NCBI GenBank assembly: GCA_963809385.1
Contig: CAWEJL010000006.1
Coordinates: 62,001-126,000, forward strand
Origin: JAKAIY01 sp963809385
GTDB taxonomy: Bacteria; Chloroflexota; Ktedonobacteria; Ktedonobacterales; JADMIN01
Reading direction: 5' to 3'
DNA: 64,000 nt
The notes under the pieces are model-generated. The model made no database searches, was not told where the DNA came from, and saw only the letters and a program-made list of their open reading frames with translations. Shown in pieces: positions 44,580 through 52,545 of this stretch. A program made the position numbers and the translations under genes. Numbering within the stretch: the first letter of the stretch is position 1; each line of letters opens with the position of its first letter.

Positions 44580-46595
44580 ATGCGCAGTGATCTTTCCTGG
44601 CGCCGCCTGACCTGGGGCGTCGCGCCCGCCCCACGCTACATGGCCTCTCAGGCGGCGCCTTCCGCCGCCCAGGCGGCCACGCCCGCGGCGGCCACACCCG
44701 CGGCGGCCACGGCGCCCGCGCGGCCTGTGGCCGTGGACGCCTTCAACCATCGCCAGCTACCCGCGCTGCCGCCCGCGAGTGAATCGAACGTGGTGGCGAT
44801 GTTCCGTGATCGCTGCGCGCGCTTTAGTGACGCGCCACGCTGGCGGGTCAGACAACCTGACGGCGTGTGGAAGAGCATGACCTGGAGCGGGGGCCAGGCG
44901 GTGGTGAATGAGTTGATCGCCGGCCTCAACGCGCTGGGCGTGCGGCCCGGCGAGAAGGCCGGAATCCTGAGCGAGACGCGCTGGGAATGGCTGGCCGCCG
45001 ACTGGGCGATTCTGGGGCTGGGCGCCGTCAGCGTGCCGATCTACGCGTCGCAGACGGCGGACACCATCGCGTATATGCTCAACGATTCCCAGACCGCGTA
45101 TATCTTCGTCGAGAACGCCGAGCAATACGAGAAGATCGCGAGCATACGGGCGTCGGTCCCCACGCTCAAAGCGCTTATCATGCTCGACGACGCCGCCGAA
45201 GTGAGCGAGCGAGAGCGCGACGGCGCGCTGCGCGTCATCTCGTTCGAGGCGTTGCGGCGCCTCAGCGGGCAGACCGCCGCTGAGGCCGAGACCCTGGCGC
45301 GCGTCCTCGCGGCGGACATCCGGCCAGAAAACATGGCCAGCGTTATCTACACCTCTGGAACGACCAACCGCCCCAAGGGGGTCATCCATACCCACGCCTC
45401 GCTCATGGGGCAGGTGCGGAGCACGGGCGCCGCGCTGACGACCTTTACGCCGGGGACGAAGCACCTGCTCTGGCTGCCCCTGGCGCATGTGCTGGGACGC
45501 GAGGAGCATCTGATCGGCGTTGACCGGGGCGGCGTCACGTTCATCGCCGGGTCCATCGATACACTGGCGCGCGACATCCGTGAGACCCACCCCAATATCA
45601 TTGTGGGCGTGCCGCGCATCTATGAAAAAGCCTACGCCACGATCGCGGCGAAGGCGATGAGCGGCGGAGCCGTCCAGCGGCGGATATTCCACTGGGCGCG
45701 GGGGGTTGGCGAAGCGACGGTGGAGCGACGCCAGCGCGGCGAGCCGCTGCCGCTGTCCCTCCGCCTCCAGCACCGGCTCGCCGACCGGCTGGTGTTCACC
45801 AAAGTGCGCGAGGCGCTGGGTGGCGCGCTCGATTTCTCGATCACGGGCGGCGCGCCGATTGGCATCGACATCCTGCGCTTCTTCCACGGCGCCGGTGTCC
45901 TGATTCTGGAGGGATGGGGGCTGACGGAGACGATGGGCGCGCTGACGGTCAATCGCGTGGACCGCTACCGCCTCGGCACAGTCGGGCCAGCGACGATGGA
46001 CCACGAGGTCCGCATCGCGCCGGATGGGGAGGTCCTGGTCCACGGGCCGTGCCTCTTCTCCGGCTACCTGAACCTTCCGGAGGAGAACGCGGCGGCGCTG
46101 GATAGCGAGGGCTGGCTGCACACCGGTGACCTGGGCGAGCTAGACGCCGATGGCTTCCTGCGGATCTCTGGCCGCAAGAAGGAGCTCATCGTGCTGGCGA
46201 ATGGCAAGAAAGTTGGCCCGGACCCGATCGAGACGCTGCTGAAGGGCATCCCGGGAGTGTCGGAGGCGATGGTGTATGGCGACCGGAAGCCGTACCTGGT
46301 GGCGCTGCTGACACTGGACCCGGAGGGCGTGATGGCGTGGGCCAGGCGCCAGGGCCTGGAGGCCGCGAGCGCGGAGGAGGTGGCGGCGTCGCCACGCTTC
46401 GCCCAGCATCTCGATGAGGGGATCGCGCGCGTGAACAGCCAGCTTGCGCGGTATGAGACGGTGAAGCGCTACGCGGTCGCGCCGGGCGACTTCACCGTCG
46501 AGAACGGCCTGCTGACGCCGACCCAGAAGATCAAGCGGGGCCCGGTCTACGCGCGGTTCCGGGACTTGATCGAGGGGGTGTACACCAGGGCGTGA
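44580..46595 (+). CDS. Long-chain-type acyl-CoA synthetase (AMP-forming)
   Basis: About 671 residues of the FadD15/AMP-binding superfamily, with an unusual Ala/Thr/Pro-rich N-terminal extension (about 25-50). Motifs are VIYTSGTTNRPKGVIHTH (P-loop A3), LPLAHVLGREEH, GVPRIYEKAYATI, the A5 segment LEGWGLTETMG, GWLHTGDLGELDADG (A7/A8 Asp) and GRKKELIVLANGKKV (hinge Lys region), ending with TPTQKIKRGPVYARF (A10 catalytic Lys). It activates fatty acids with ATP and CoA. The start ATG at 44580 is 5 bp after the preceding stop, with GGAGGTGA as ribosome site, so it is co-translated with the acyltransferase. The pair suggests supply of acyl-CoA for surface acylation. The stop overlaps a family A repeat. 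Confidence 0.93.
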   Translation: MRSDLSWRRLTWGVAPAPRYMASQAAPSAAQAATPAAATPAAATAPARPVAVDAFNHRQLPALPPASESNVVAMFRDRCARFSDAPRWRVRQPDGVWKSMTWSGGQAVVNELIAGLNALGVRPGEKAGILSETRWEWLAADWAILGLGAVSVPIYASQTADTIAYMLNDSQTAYIFVENAEQYEKIASIRASVPTLKALIMLDDAAEVSERERDGALRVISFEALRRLSGQTAAEAETLARVLAADIRPENMASVIYTSGTTNRPKGVIHTHASLMGQVRSTGAALTTFTPGTKHLLWLPLAHVLGREEHLIGVDRGGVTFIAGSIDTLARDIRETHPNIIVGVPRIYEKAYATIAAKAMSGGAVQRRIFHWARGVGEATVERRQRGEPLPLSLRLQHRLADRLVFTKVREALGGALDFSITGGAPIGIDILRFFHGAGVLILEGWGLTETMGALTVNRVDRYRLGTVGPATMDHEVRIAPDGEVLVHGPCLFSGYLNLPEENAAALDSEGWLHTGDLGELDADGFLRISGRKKELIVLANGKKVGPDPIETLLKGIPGVSEAMVYGDRKPYLVALLTLDPEGVMAWARRQGLEAASAEEVAASPRFAQHLDEGIARVNSQLARYETVKRYAVAPGDFTVENGLLTPTQKIKRGPVYARFRDLIEGVYTRA

Positions 46596-46638
46596 CCTCA
46601 CCCCCTGGCCCCCTCTCCCGCGGGGAGAGGGGGTGGAG
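46594..46638. repeat. Family A repeat overlapping a stop codon
   Basis: TGACCTCACCCCCTGGCC followed by CCCTCTCCCGCGGGGAGAGG. Its first TGA is the stop codon of the acyl-CoA synthetase; the opposite strand holds the end of a small membrane protein gene. Confidence 0.8.
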
Positions 46639-46918
46639 CGGAGCGGCGGGTGACCCGCAAAAGGATGGCGCAGCCAGCGGTGAGGCCAACGGCGAGGCCG
46701 GCGCTCATGCCGATCAGGAAGCGGCCCGTGTCGATGCGGGCGGCGCCGGTCAGTTGCGCGGCGACGGCGGCCAGCAGCGCCAGCGCCGCGACCGCGAGGC
46801 TCAGCGCGGCCAGCCCCGCGTACAACTGGCGCCGCCGCCGCGCCCGGCTCACTGCGGGCGCGAGCGCCAGCAGCGCCACCGCGCAGGCGATCACCGCGAC
46901 CACTCCGGCTGGCTCCAT
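46598..46918 (-). CDS. Small membrane protein with three helices
   Basis: 106 residues: MEPAGVVAVIACAVALLALAP, LYAGLAALSLAVAALALLAAVAA and FLIGMSAGLAVGLTAGCAILLRV are clear transmembrane helices. No named family. ATG at 46918 has AAAGGA about 9 nt upstream. The last 12 residues (RSAPPPLPAGEGARG region) are encoded by the family A repeat, which also provides the stop. The gene is convergent with the acyl-CoA synthetase and only a few bases overlap. Confidence 0.6.
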   Translation of the reverse strand: MEPAGVVAVIACAVALLALAPAVSRARRRRQLYAGLAALSLAVAALALLAAVAAQLTGAARIDTGRFLIGMSAGLAVGLTAGCAILLRVTRRSAPPPLPAGEGARG

Positions 46919-46975
46919 ACACGCGATCCTTTCAGCGGCCTGGGACGTGTCAAAGTCGTTTGGCCAGAAGCGAGC

Positions 46976-47153
46976 GGGCGAATAAATTCGCGCCTCAAGG
47001 CCCATGCGGGAACCCCGAACCCGCATGGGCGCTTCGCTCCGCTCGCCCTGCGGCCACAACGTCCGCCTGCGCGGACGCCCGACCGGCGAGAGGGGACCCG
47101 CACAGGCGGGTCTCGTGGCGGCGGGAGCGCCTTCAGGCGCGAAGAATTGCGCC
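46976..47153. repeat. Family B composite repeat
   Basis: The largest copy. Outer arms GGGCGAATAAATTCGCGCCT and AGGCGCGAAGAATTGCGCC enclose two cores: the CCCATGCGGG/CCCGCATGGG hairpin seen at 9242 and 27314, and the GGCCACAACGTCC core seen at 3649, 39419 and 41495. It links both subtypes of the family and occupies most of the 361-bp gap 46919-47279. Confidence 0.85.
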
Positions 47154-47279
47154 AGCCTGCTCGCTGGCGACTTTGTCATTGCCGCCTGCGAGGCCTGGGT
47201 CGCGGCGGTGTTCTCCTCTATACGGTATACTCTATGAGAACGCCTTGACATCTGGTGAGCGAGAACAGGAGTCCGAGAG

Positions 47280-47615
47280 ATGGCCCGAATGGTGATGTGC
47301 GCGAAGCTCAAGCGCGAGCTGCCCGGCCTCGAGAAGCCGCCGATGCCCGGCGAGCTGGGTCAGCGCATCTTCGACCATATCTCCCAGCAGGCGTGGGACA
47401 TGTGGCAGGAGCACTCGCGCCTGCTCATCAACCACTACGGCCTCAACCTCGCCGACCCGGACGCGCGGCAGATTCTCCGCCAGGAGATGGAGCGCTTCCT
47501 CTTCGGCGATGACGACGACAAGCCCGAAGGCTGGACCCCCGACGATGACAGCGGCCCGTCCTCACCCGCCAAGGGCAAAGGCGCGCCCGCGCCCGCCGCT
47601 CCGCAGAAGAAATAA
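47280..47615 (+). CDS. yggX: YggX-like Fe(II)-trafficking/oxidative-damage protection protein
   Basis: 111 residues. Family markers: MARMVMCAKLKRELPGL with the single conserved Cys, PPMPGELGQRIFDHISQQAWDMWQEHSRLLINHY, then LNLADPDARQILRQEMERFLFG. This matches YggX along about 85 residues, which protects Fe-S clusters from oxidation. A Lys/Pro/Ala-rich tail of 30 residues is extra. GGAGTCCGAGAG lies before the ATG. The next gene starts 10 bp after its stop, so it is the first gene of an operon with the radical SAM protein, a likely Fe-S enzyme, which fits its cluster-protecting role. Confidence 0.88.
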   Translation: MARMVMCAKLKRELPGLEKPPMPGELGQRIFDHISQQAWDMWQEHSRLLINHYGLNLADPDARQILRQEMERFLFGDDDDKPEGWTPDDDSGPSSPAKGKGAPAPAAPQKK

Positions 47616-47625
47616 GCCGCCCTTC

Positions 47626-49279
47626 ATGAGCCGTCCGCCGCGTCCCATCGCGCCGACCACGCCCGACACCTCCGACGCCGCCACGCGCCAGGCCCGCCAG
47701 GGCCGCGCGCGCCGTCCGCGCCCGTGTGGCGCCCCGGCCAGTGCTGGCCGGGGCGCCGCGCTCACTACCCCCGGCGCCATTCTCCTCATCGCCACCTACG
47801 AGCTTGGCCACCAGCCGCTGACGCTCGCCACGCCGCTGGCCATTCTCCGCGAAGCGGGCTTCGCGCCCACCGCGCGCGATACGTCCGTCGAGGACCTCAG
47901 CGACGGTGACATCCTCGCCGCGCGGCTGGTCGCCATCTCCACGCCGATGCACACCGCGCTGCGTCTCGGCCTCCAGGTCGCGGAGCGCGTCCGCAGCGTC
48001 AATCCCGGCGCCACAATCGTGTTCTACGGCCTCTACGCCACGCTCAACGCGGAGATGCTGCTGCGCGAGCGCGCGGACGCCGTCATGGGCGGCGAATACC
48101 AGCGGCCACTGCTGGCGCTCGCCCAGGCGCTCGCCACGGGCGCGCCGCTCGACACACTCGCCATCCCCGGCGTCCCACGCCGCGGAGAGGCGCCGCCCAG
48201 TCCACAACGCGCCTCCCACCCCCGTCCCGGCCTTGAAAGGCCGGGGCACGGATGGGGTGGAAACGGGAAGCGTGACGCCCAAGGCCGGGGCTCCCATCAC
48301 ACCCGCGCGCGACACGCTGCCCGGCCTCGACCGCTACGCGCGCCTCGCGCAGGGTGACGCGCTCACCCTGGCGGGCTACGTCGAGGCCACGCGCGGCTGC
48401 CTTCACACCTGCTTGCATTGCCCGATCACGCCCATCTACGGCGGGCGCTTCTTTGTCAACCCGCGCGCCGCCGTGCTCGATGACATCCGCCAGCAGGTGC
48501 GCGCCGGAGCGGGCCACATCACGTTCGGCGACCCGGACTTCTTCAACGGCCCAGGCCACAGCATGGCGATTGTCCGCGCGCTGCATGAGGAGTTCCCGGA
48601 CGTCACCTTCGACGCGACGATCAAGGTCGAGCACCTGATCGAGCGCCGCGCGCTGATCCCGGAGCTCGCCCGGCTTGGTTGCGCGTTCATCGTCTCCGCC
48701 GTTGAGTCGCTCAGTCCGACCGTCCTCGCGCGCCTCGCCAAGGGCCATAGCCGCGCCGATGTCGAGGAGGCGCTGCGGATTCTCGATGACGCGGGGATTC
48801 CGATGCGCCCGACGTTCGTCGCCTTCACGCCCTGGACCAGCGCCGCCGATTACCTGGAGGTCCTCGACTTCATCGCCGCCCACGACCTGGTCGAGCATGT
48901 GGACCCCATCCAGTGCGCCATCCGCCTGCTCGTCCCGCCCGGCTCAGCGCTGCTGGATATGCCCGACGCCGCCGCGTGGTTCGGCCCGCTGGACGAGGCG
49001 ACGCTCAGCCACACCTGGGCGCACCCCGACCCGCGCATGGACGCCCTCCAGCGCGAGGTGGCCGCGCTCGTCGAGGCCGCCGCCACCGCCCAACTCCCCG
49101 CGCGCGAGACGTTCGCCGCCATCCACGCCCTGGCCGCCGAGCGCCTCAGCCGCCACCACGCCTTCAGCGCGATTGGCCAGCGCGCCAAGTCGCGCCCCAT
49201 CCCGCACCTCACCGAAGCGTGGTTCTGCTGAGCGGAGCCGACTGCGGGCCAGTTGGCTCCGCTCACCCCCAAGCTGTAG
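47626..49279 (+). CDS. B12-binding/radical SAM protein, probable selenoprotein with Cys-Sec-Ala-Glu-Pro tail, one frameshift
   Basis: N-terminal Rossmann-like B12-binding domain (ILLIATYELGHQPLTLATPLAILREAGF...VAISTPMHTALRLGL...IVFYGLYATLNAEMLLRERADAVMGGEY). Then a linker and a radical SAM domain with cluster motif C-x3-C-x2-C (GCLHTCLHCP, Cys codons at 48398, 48410 and 48419). Downstream are GRFFVNPRA, HITFGDPDFFNG and VECVDPIQCAIRLLVPPGS-type helices (approximate). The frame changes near 48190-48240 in the linker. The apparent stop TGA (49229-49231) directly follows TGC and is followed by codons for Ala-Glu-Pro, then 13 more residues and TAG at 49277. This matches the C-U-A-E-P tail of a known radical SAM family, so I extend the gene. 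A SECIS-like hairpin starts at the TGA. Substrate unknown. The first 45 residues contain a palindrome and may be non-native. Confidence 0.8.
47728..47757. repeat. Perfect palindrome inside the radical SAM gene
   Basis: GGCGCCCCGGCCAG (47728-47741) is mirrored exactly at 47744-47757 with a 2-nt gap. It lies in the weakly conserved first 45 codons, suggesting insertion at the 5' end of the gene. Confidence 0.8.
48219..48260. repeat. Family C-like palindrome inside the radical SAM gene
   Basis: CCCGTCCCGGCCTT, GAA, AGGCCGGGGCACGG: a hairpin with the family C GCACGG edge. It falls in the linker between the B12 and radical SAM domains, close to the frame change. Confidence 0.65.
49229..49265 (+). 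promoter_or_regulatory. SECIS-like hairpin at the in-frame TGA
   Basis: The outer stem TGAGCGGAGCC (49229-49239) pairs with GGCTCCGCTCA (49255-49265). A G-U pair and inner ACTG/CAGT pairs continue it to 16 bp with a CGGGC loop (49245-49249). The TGA is at the base, the loop is 13 nt downstream and starts with C-G-G. No T-tract follows, which argues against a plain terminator. Confidence 0.6.
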
Positions 49280-49368
49280 CGCCGCCCCCGATGGTGGGGC
49301 GCCGCCGCGCGCGCCGCGCATGGTACAATCCTGCACGAACGAGCCACGAGCGCGCGCGGGAGGACGCT

Positions 49369-49707
49369 ATGCCAACAGACGAACGCTACATCTCCTTTCA
49401 CGACGGAGCCTGGTACGTCGGCGCCACCGGCGTTTATCTGTATGGCGTCATCTCCCTCTGGCTCCAGGGCTACTCACCCGAAGAAATTCAGGCCAGTTTC
49501 ACCCCGCTTTCGCTGCGGGATGTCTATGGAGCCATCCTCGCCTATCTGGAGGGCCGCGAAACCTTCGACGCCTCCTTCCGCGAGCAGGATGCGCTGTTCC
49601 AGCGGCTCCGCGATGAATCCGCGGCCCAGCGACCGGCTTTCTACGCCGATATGCGCGAGCGCGTCGCCCGCTTCCACGATGCCCAGCAGCGCGGCCAGGC
49701 TTCCTGA
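49369..49707 (+). CDS. DUF433-like antitoxin-type protein
   Basis: 112 residues. The N-terminus YISFHDGAWYVGATGVYLYGVISLWLQGYSPEEIQASFTPLSLRDVYGAILAYLEGRETFDASF carries a short beta-hairpin and a winged-helix-like segment (SPEEIQ..F..LSLRDVYGAI.YY) typical of DUF433 proteins, the antitoxin side of VapBC45-type pairs. The C-terminal half is helical and charged. GGGAGGACGCT precedes ATG 49369. A toxin-like ORF starts 2 bp after its stop but is cut short. It is 89 bp after the selenoprotein end, on the same strand, so co-transcription is possible. Confidence 0.7.
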   Translation: MPTDERYISFHDGAWYVGATGVYLYGVISLWLQGYSPEEIQASFTPLSLRDVYGAILAYLEGRETFDASFREQDALFQRLRDESAAQRPAFYADMRERVARFHDAQQRGQAS

Positions 49708-49709
49708 GC

Positions 49710-49802
49710 ATGCCGGACGAGCCGCTTGAACAACTACCACGCTTCCTGGCGGACATCAACTTCAACGCCCGAATCGTTGCGGGCTTGCGTCGCCGCTACG
49801 CC
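49710..49802 (+). pseudogene. Truncated DUF5615/PIN-like toxin remnant
   Basis: ATG 49710, 2 bp after the antitoxin stop. The first 30 residues (MPDEPLEQLPRFLADINFNARIVAGLRRR) match the start of DUF5615 PIN-like toxins (FLADxNFNxxIxxGLxRR with the catalytic Asp). After about residue 31 the sequence runs into the antisense of the methyltransferase C-terminus and similarity stops, so the toxin lacks roughly three quarters of its length. Confidence 0.65.
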
Positions 49803-49812
49803 CTATCCAGCC

Positions 49813-50514
49813 CTATCGCGCCAGCGCCAGGAACCGCGAGCCGCCCAGCAAATGCGCCGCCACATCTCGATTCAGCGCGTAAGCGATGCGGCGCGGGAGC
49901 GACAGCACCCGGCGGCGCGGCGCGTTTGTGGATTGCTCTACGCTCTCCAGCGCATACTCCCAATCCACCACCTCATACCCCGTCTCCGCGAGCAGCGCCA
50001 GAATCACTTCCTTGGTGAAGTAGTGCAGGTGGCCGTACTCGCGCCGCGTGTAGAGCAGTCCACCGGGCCGCAGAATACTCTGCGCTGAGAGGTCCAGCGG
50101 GAACATGAACAATGCATGGGTCCCCAACGGACGAAGCGCGCGCAGAAACGTGAAATAGTCCTCCAGATGCTCCACCACATCCAGAACCAGCGTCAGATCG
50201 AATCGCTGTCCCGCCAGCGCCGTGACATCGCCCTGAACGAATCGCAGGCGCGCGTTCTCCCGCGTCCGCGCCAGCTCGATCGCCTGCGGCGAGATGTCGT
50301 AGCCGGTCAGCTGGCAGCTTGCCGGCAGCCCCTCCTGGATCAGCCGCAGGGCCTCGCCCGCGCCGCAGCCCACCTCACACACCGATTCCAGCGCTAGCCC
50401 GTTCTTCCGCAACATCGCCAGCGCATGCCGCGCCTTCCACGGCGATTCGCCCACATGCCAGTCCGGCACATGGCTCGCGTAGGAACCATCCAGGTACCGC
50501 TCCACACCAGGCAT
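49813..50514 (-). CDS. SAM-dependent class I methyltransferase
   Basis: 233 residues. The SAM-binding motif I is VCEVGCGAGEAL, then motif II region LTGYDISPQAIELA, motif III FVQGDVTAL and motif IV FDLTLVLDVVEHLEDY. The post-catalytic part contains LRPGGLLYTRREYGHLHYFTKEVILALLAETGY. The layout resembles small-molecule or glycan methyltransferases (Methyltransf_11/23). Its 3' end abuts the truncated toxin, which suggests that a rearrangement joined the two. No ribosome site of high quality is seen before ATG 50514 apart from AAGGAAGG. Confidence 0.85.
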   Translation of the reverse strand: MPGVERYLDGSYASHVPDWHVGESPWKARHALAMLRKNGLALESVCEVGCGAGEALRLIQEGLPASCQLTGYDISPQAIELARTRENARLRFVQGDVTALAGQRFDLTLVLDVVEHLEDYFTFLRALRPLGTHALFMFPLDLSAQSILRPGGLLYTRREYGHLHYFTKEVILALLAETGYEVVDWEYALESVEQSTNAPRRRVLSLPRRIAYALNRDVAAHLLGGSRFLALAR

Positions 50515-50781
50515 GCCCGCCTTCCTTCCTGTCCCACAATCCTCGCATTGAAGCGCCGCCTCTATGATATCTCATATCATACGCGCCGCGATACGCAGCA
50601 TCCCTGTGTGACCTCTAAACATAACGCAAGAGACGGATGAAAGTTACTCCATCCGTCCCATAGAAAAAGGTGAAATTCTGTGGGGAATGCGCCGCCCACT
50701 CAGCGTTGCGGGACGGGCGGAGCGCCCATCGTACGCTCGGCGAAGCCAACGATCACCGGCAGGAATGTCAACTGGCTCGCG

Positions 50782-52545
50782 TCACGGCTCACCGTCCGCG
50801 TCCCCGACATCCGCCACGTAGCCCGCGACCGCCGTCCTGATCGAGGGGTAGAGATGGTCCGCGCCAATCGCCTTCACCAGCCCGGCGCGCTCCATCCGAT
50901 CTGTATCGCGCTTTTCGCCCGCGCGATGGCCACCACGACCACCACTCCCGGTCAGGTGGCGGCGTACCTCCTCCAGCGTCTCCAGGGCCGTCGAGTCCAC
51001 ATCGGTGATCGCCTCAGCGTCGAGGATGAACCAGCGCAGCGGCGGGTCCAGCCCCTCCGCCAGCTCGATCACCTGGTTCTTGAAGTAGTTGGCGTTGGCG
51101 AAGAAGAGCGGGCCGTCGAAGCGGTAGACGAGCAGGCCCGGCTCGCGCTCGCTCTCTGGGTGTTCGTCGATATCGTGGTAGCCATCCAGCCCTGGCGTTC
51201 TGCCCAGCACCGCGTCATGCGGCCGCACGGCGCGCGCCAGCACCAGCAGGAACGAGAGCGCCACCGCGATCGCCAGCCCCGGCAGCAGCCCCACCGTCAG
51301 CACACTCAGCAGCGTCACCAGCGCCACCGCGAAATCAGCCCGCCGCAGATGATAGAGATGGCGCAACGCCGCGAAATCAATCAGCGGCAGGATCGCCGCG
51401 ATCAGCGCGCCCCCCAGCGCCGCGGAGGGAAAGCGGCTCAGCGGCCCCGTCAGGAACAGCAGGATCAGCCCCAGCCCCACCGCCGCCGTCACCCCCGCGA
51501 GCTGGGTTCTCCCGCCCGCCGCCTCATTCACCGCCGTGCGCGTTCCGCTGCCGCTGACGGCGAAGCCCTGTGTGAGGCCCGCCGCGATATTCCCCGCGCC
51601 CAGCCCGACCAGCTCCTGGTTGGCGTCCACCATATAGCCGTTGCGCGCCGCGAAGGTGCGCGCGTTGAGAATCGTATCCGAGAAGGTCAGGAGCGTGATG
51701 CCGAGCGCGTCGGGCAGCATGTGGCTCAACTCGCTAAGCGAGACCGCTGGTATGCCTGGCGTGGGCAAACCCGGCGGGATGTATCCGATCGTCGCGACAC
51801 CGTGCGCGTCGAGCTGGAACACGCTCGACACCACTGTCGCGCCCGCGACGGCGATCAGCGGCCCTGGCACGCGTGGCGCGACCCGCCGCAAGACGACGAT
51901 AAACACCAGCACACTGACGCCGATGGCGAGCGTTGCCAGGTTCGTCTGGGGCAGCTTCGTGACCAGCTCGGCGATTTGCCGGAAAAAGTCCCCACTGGTG
52001 ATCGGGACGCCGAACAGCTTGCTCAGCTGCCCCGCAATCACCGAAAGCGCCAGCCCGTTGATATACCCAATCAGAATCGGCTTCGAGAGAAAATCGGCGA
52101 CGAACCCCAGCCGTGTGACGCTGGCGATCAGGCTGAACGCGCCGACAAGCAGCGCCAGCCCCGCCGCCAGCGCCATCGCGTGGGTGGGGTCGCCCGCCGC
52201 CAGCGGCAGAATCGCCGCCGCGACCAGCGCCGCCGTCGAGGTGTCTGGCCCGATGACGAGCAGCCGCGAGGGGCCAAACAGCGCATAGATCACCAGCGGC
52301 GTGATGCTGGCGTAGACCCCCGCGATCGGCGGCAGCCCCGCCAGTTGACCATACGCCATCGCAATCGGCAGGATGACCGCCGCCAGCGTCACGCCGGCCA
52401 GCAGGTCGTGGCGCAGGTCTGGGCGCTGGTACGCGCGCATCCAGCTGATGCCCGGTATGATCCGCTCGATGCGCCAGCGTGGCCGCTCTTCGCTCTCCGT
52501 GGCGGCGGGGCCTGGTCTGAGATCGCCCGGCTTGCTCCCGCTCAT
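50782..52545 (-). CDS. SulP-family anion transporter with STAS domain
   Basis: 587 residues. About eleven to twelve helices: SWMRAYQRPDLRHDLLAGVTLAAVILPIAMAYGQLAGLPP is the sulfate-permease signature. FLSKPILIGYINGLALSVIAGQL, NQELVGLGAGNIAAGLTQGFAVSGSGTRTAVNEAAGGRTQ and the late ALPLIDFAAL-type helices follow. A C-terminal STAS domain (VYRFDGPLFFANANYFKNQVIELAEG, VDSTALETLEEV) regulates transport. Between VRRHLTG and ERAGLVKAIGADHLYPS the text is unusual and may hide two compensating frameshifts. It transports sulfate, bicarbonate or another anion with H+ or Na+. ATG 52545 follows AGGAGCGGTGAG. Confidence 0.9.
   Translation of the reverse strand: MSGSKPGDLRPGPAATESEERPRWRIERIIPGISWMRAYQRPDLRHDLLAGVTLAAVILPIAMAYGQLAGLPPIAGVYASITPLVIYALFGPSRLLVIGPDTSTAALVAAAILPLAAGDPTHAMALAAGLALLVGAFSLIASVTRLGFVADFLSKPILIGYINGLALSVIAGQLSKLFGVPITSGDFFRQIAELVTKLPQTNLATLAIGVSVLVFIVVLRRVAPRVPGPLIAVAGATVVSSVFQLDAHGVATIGYIPPGLPTPGIPAVSLSELSHMLPDALGITLLTFSDTILNARTFAARNGYMVDANQELVGLGAGNIAAGLTQGFAVSGSGTRTAVNEAAGGRTQLAGVTAAVGLGLILLFLTGPLSRFPSAALGGALIAAILPLIDFAALRHLYHLRRADFAVALVTLLSVLTVGLLPGLAIAVALSFLLVLARAVRPHDAVLGRTPGLDGYHDIDEHPESEREPGLLVYRFDGPLFFANANYFKNQVIELAEGLDPPLRWFILDAEAITDVDSTALETLEEVRRHLTGSGGRGGHRAGEKRDTDRMERAGLVKAIGADHLYPSIRTAVAGYVADVGDADGEP

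Noticed and set aside
47004..47237. Small ORFs inside family B repeats giving similar peptides (also near 9300 and 27343)
   Set aside because: The peptide similarity follows directly from DNA repeat similarity; no conserved start or ribosome site.
49229..49265. Hairpin after the radical SAM gene as a simple terminator
   Set aside because: Kept as second choice; it begins at the TGA, carries G-rich loop, lacks a T-tract and is followed by in-frame codons matching the known tail.
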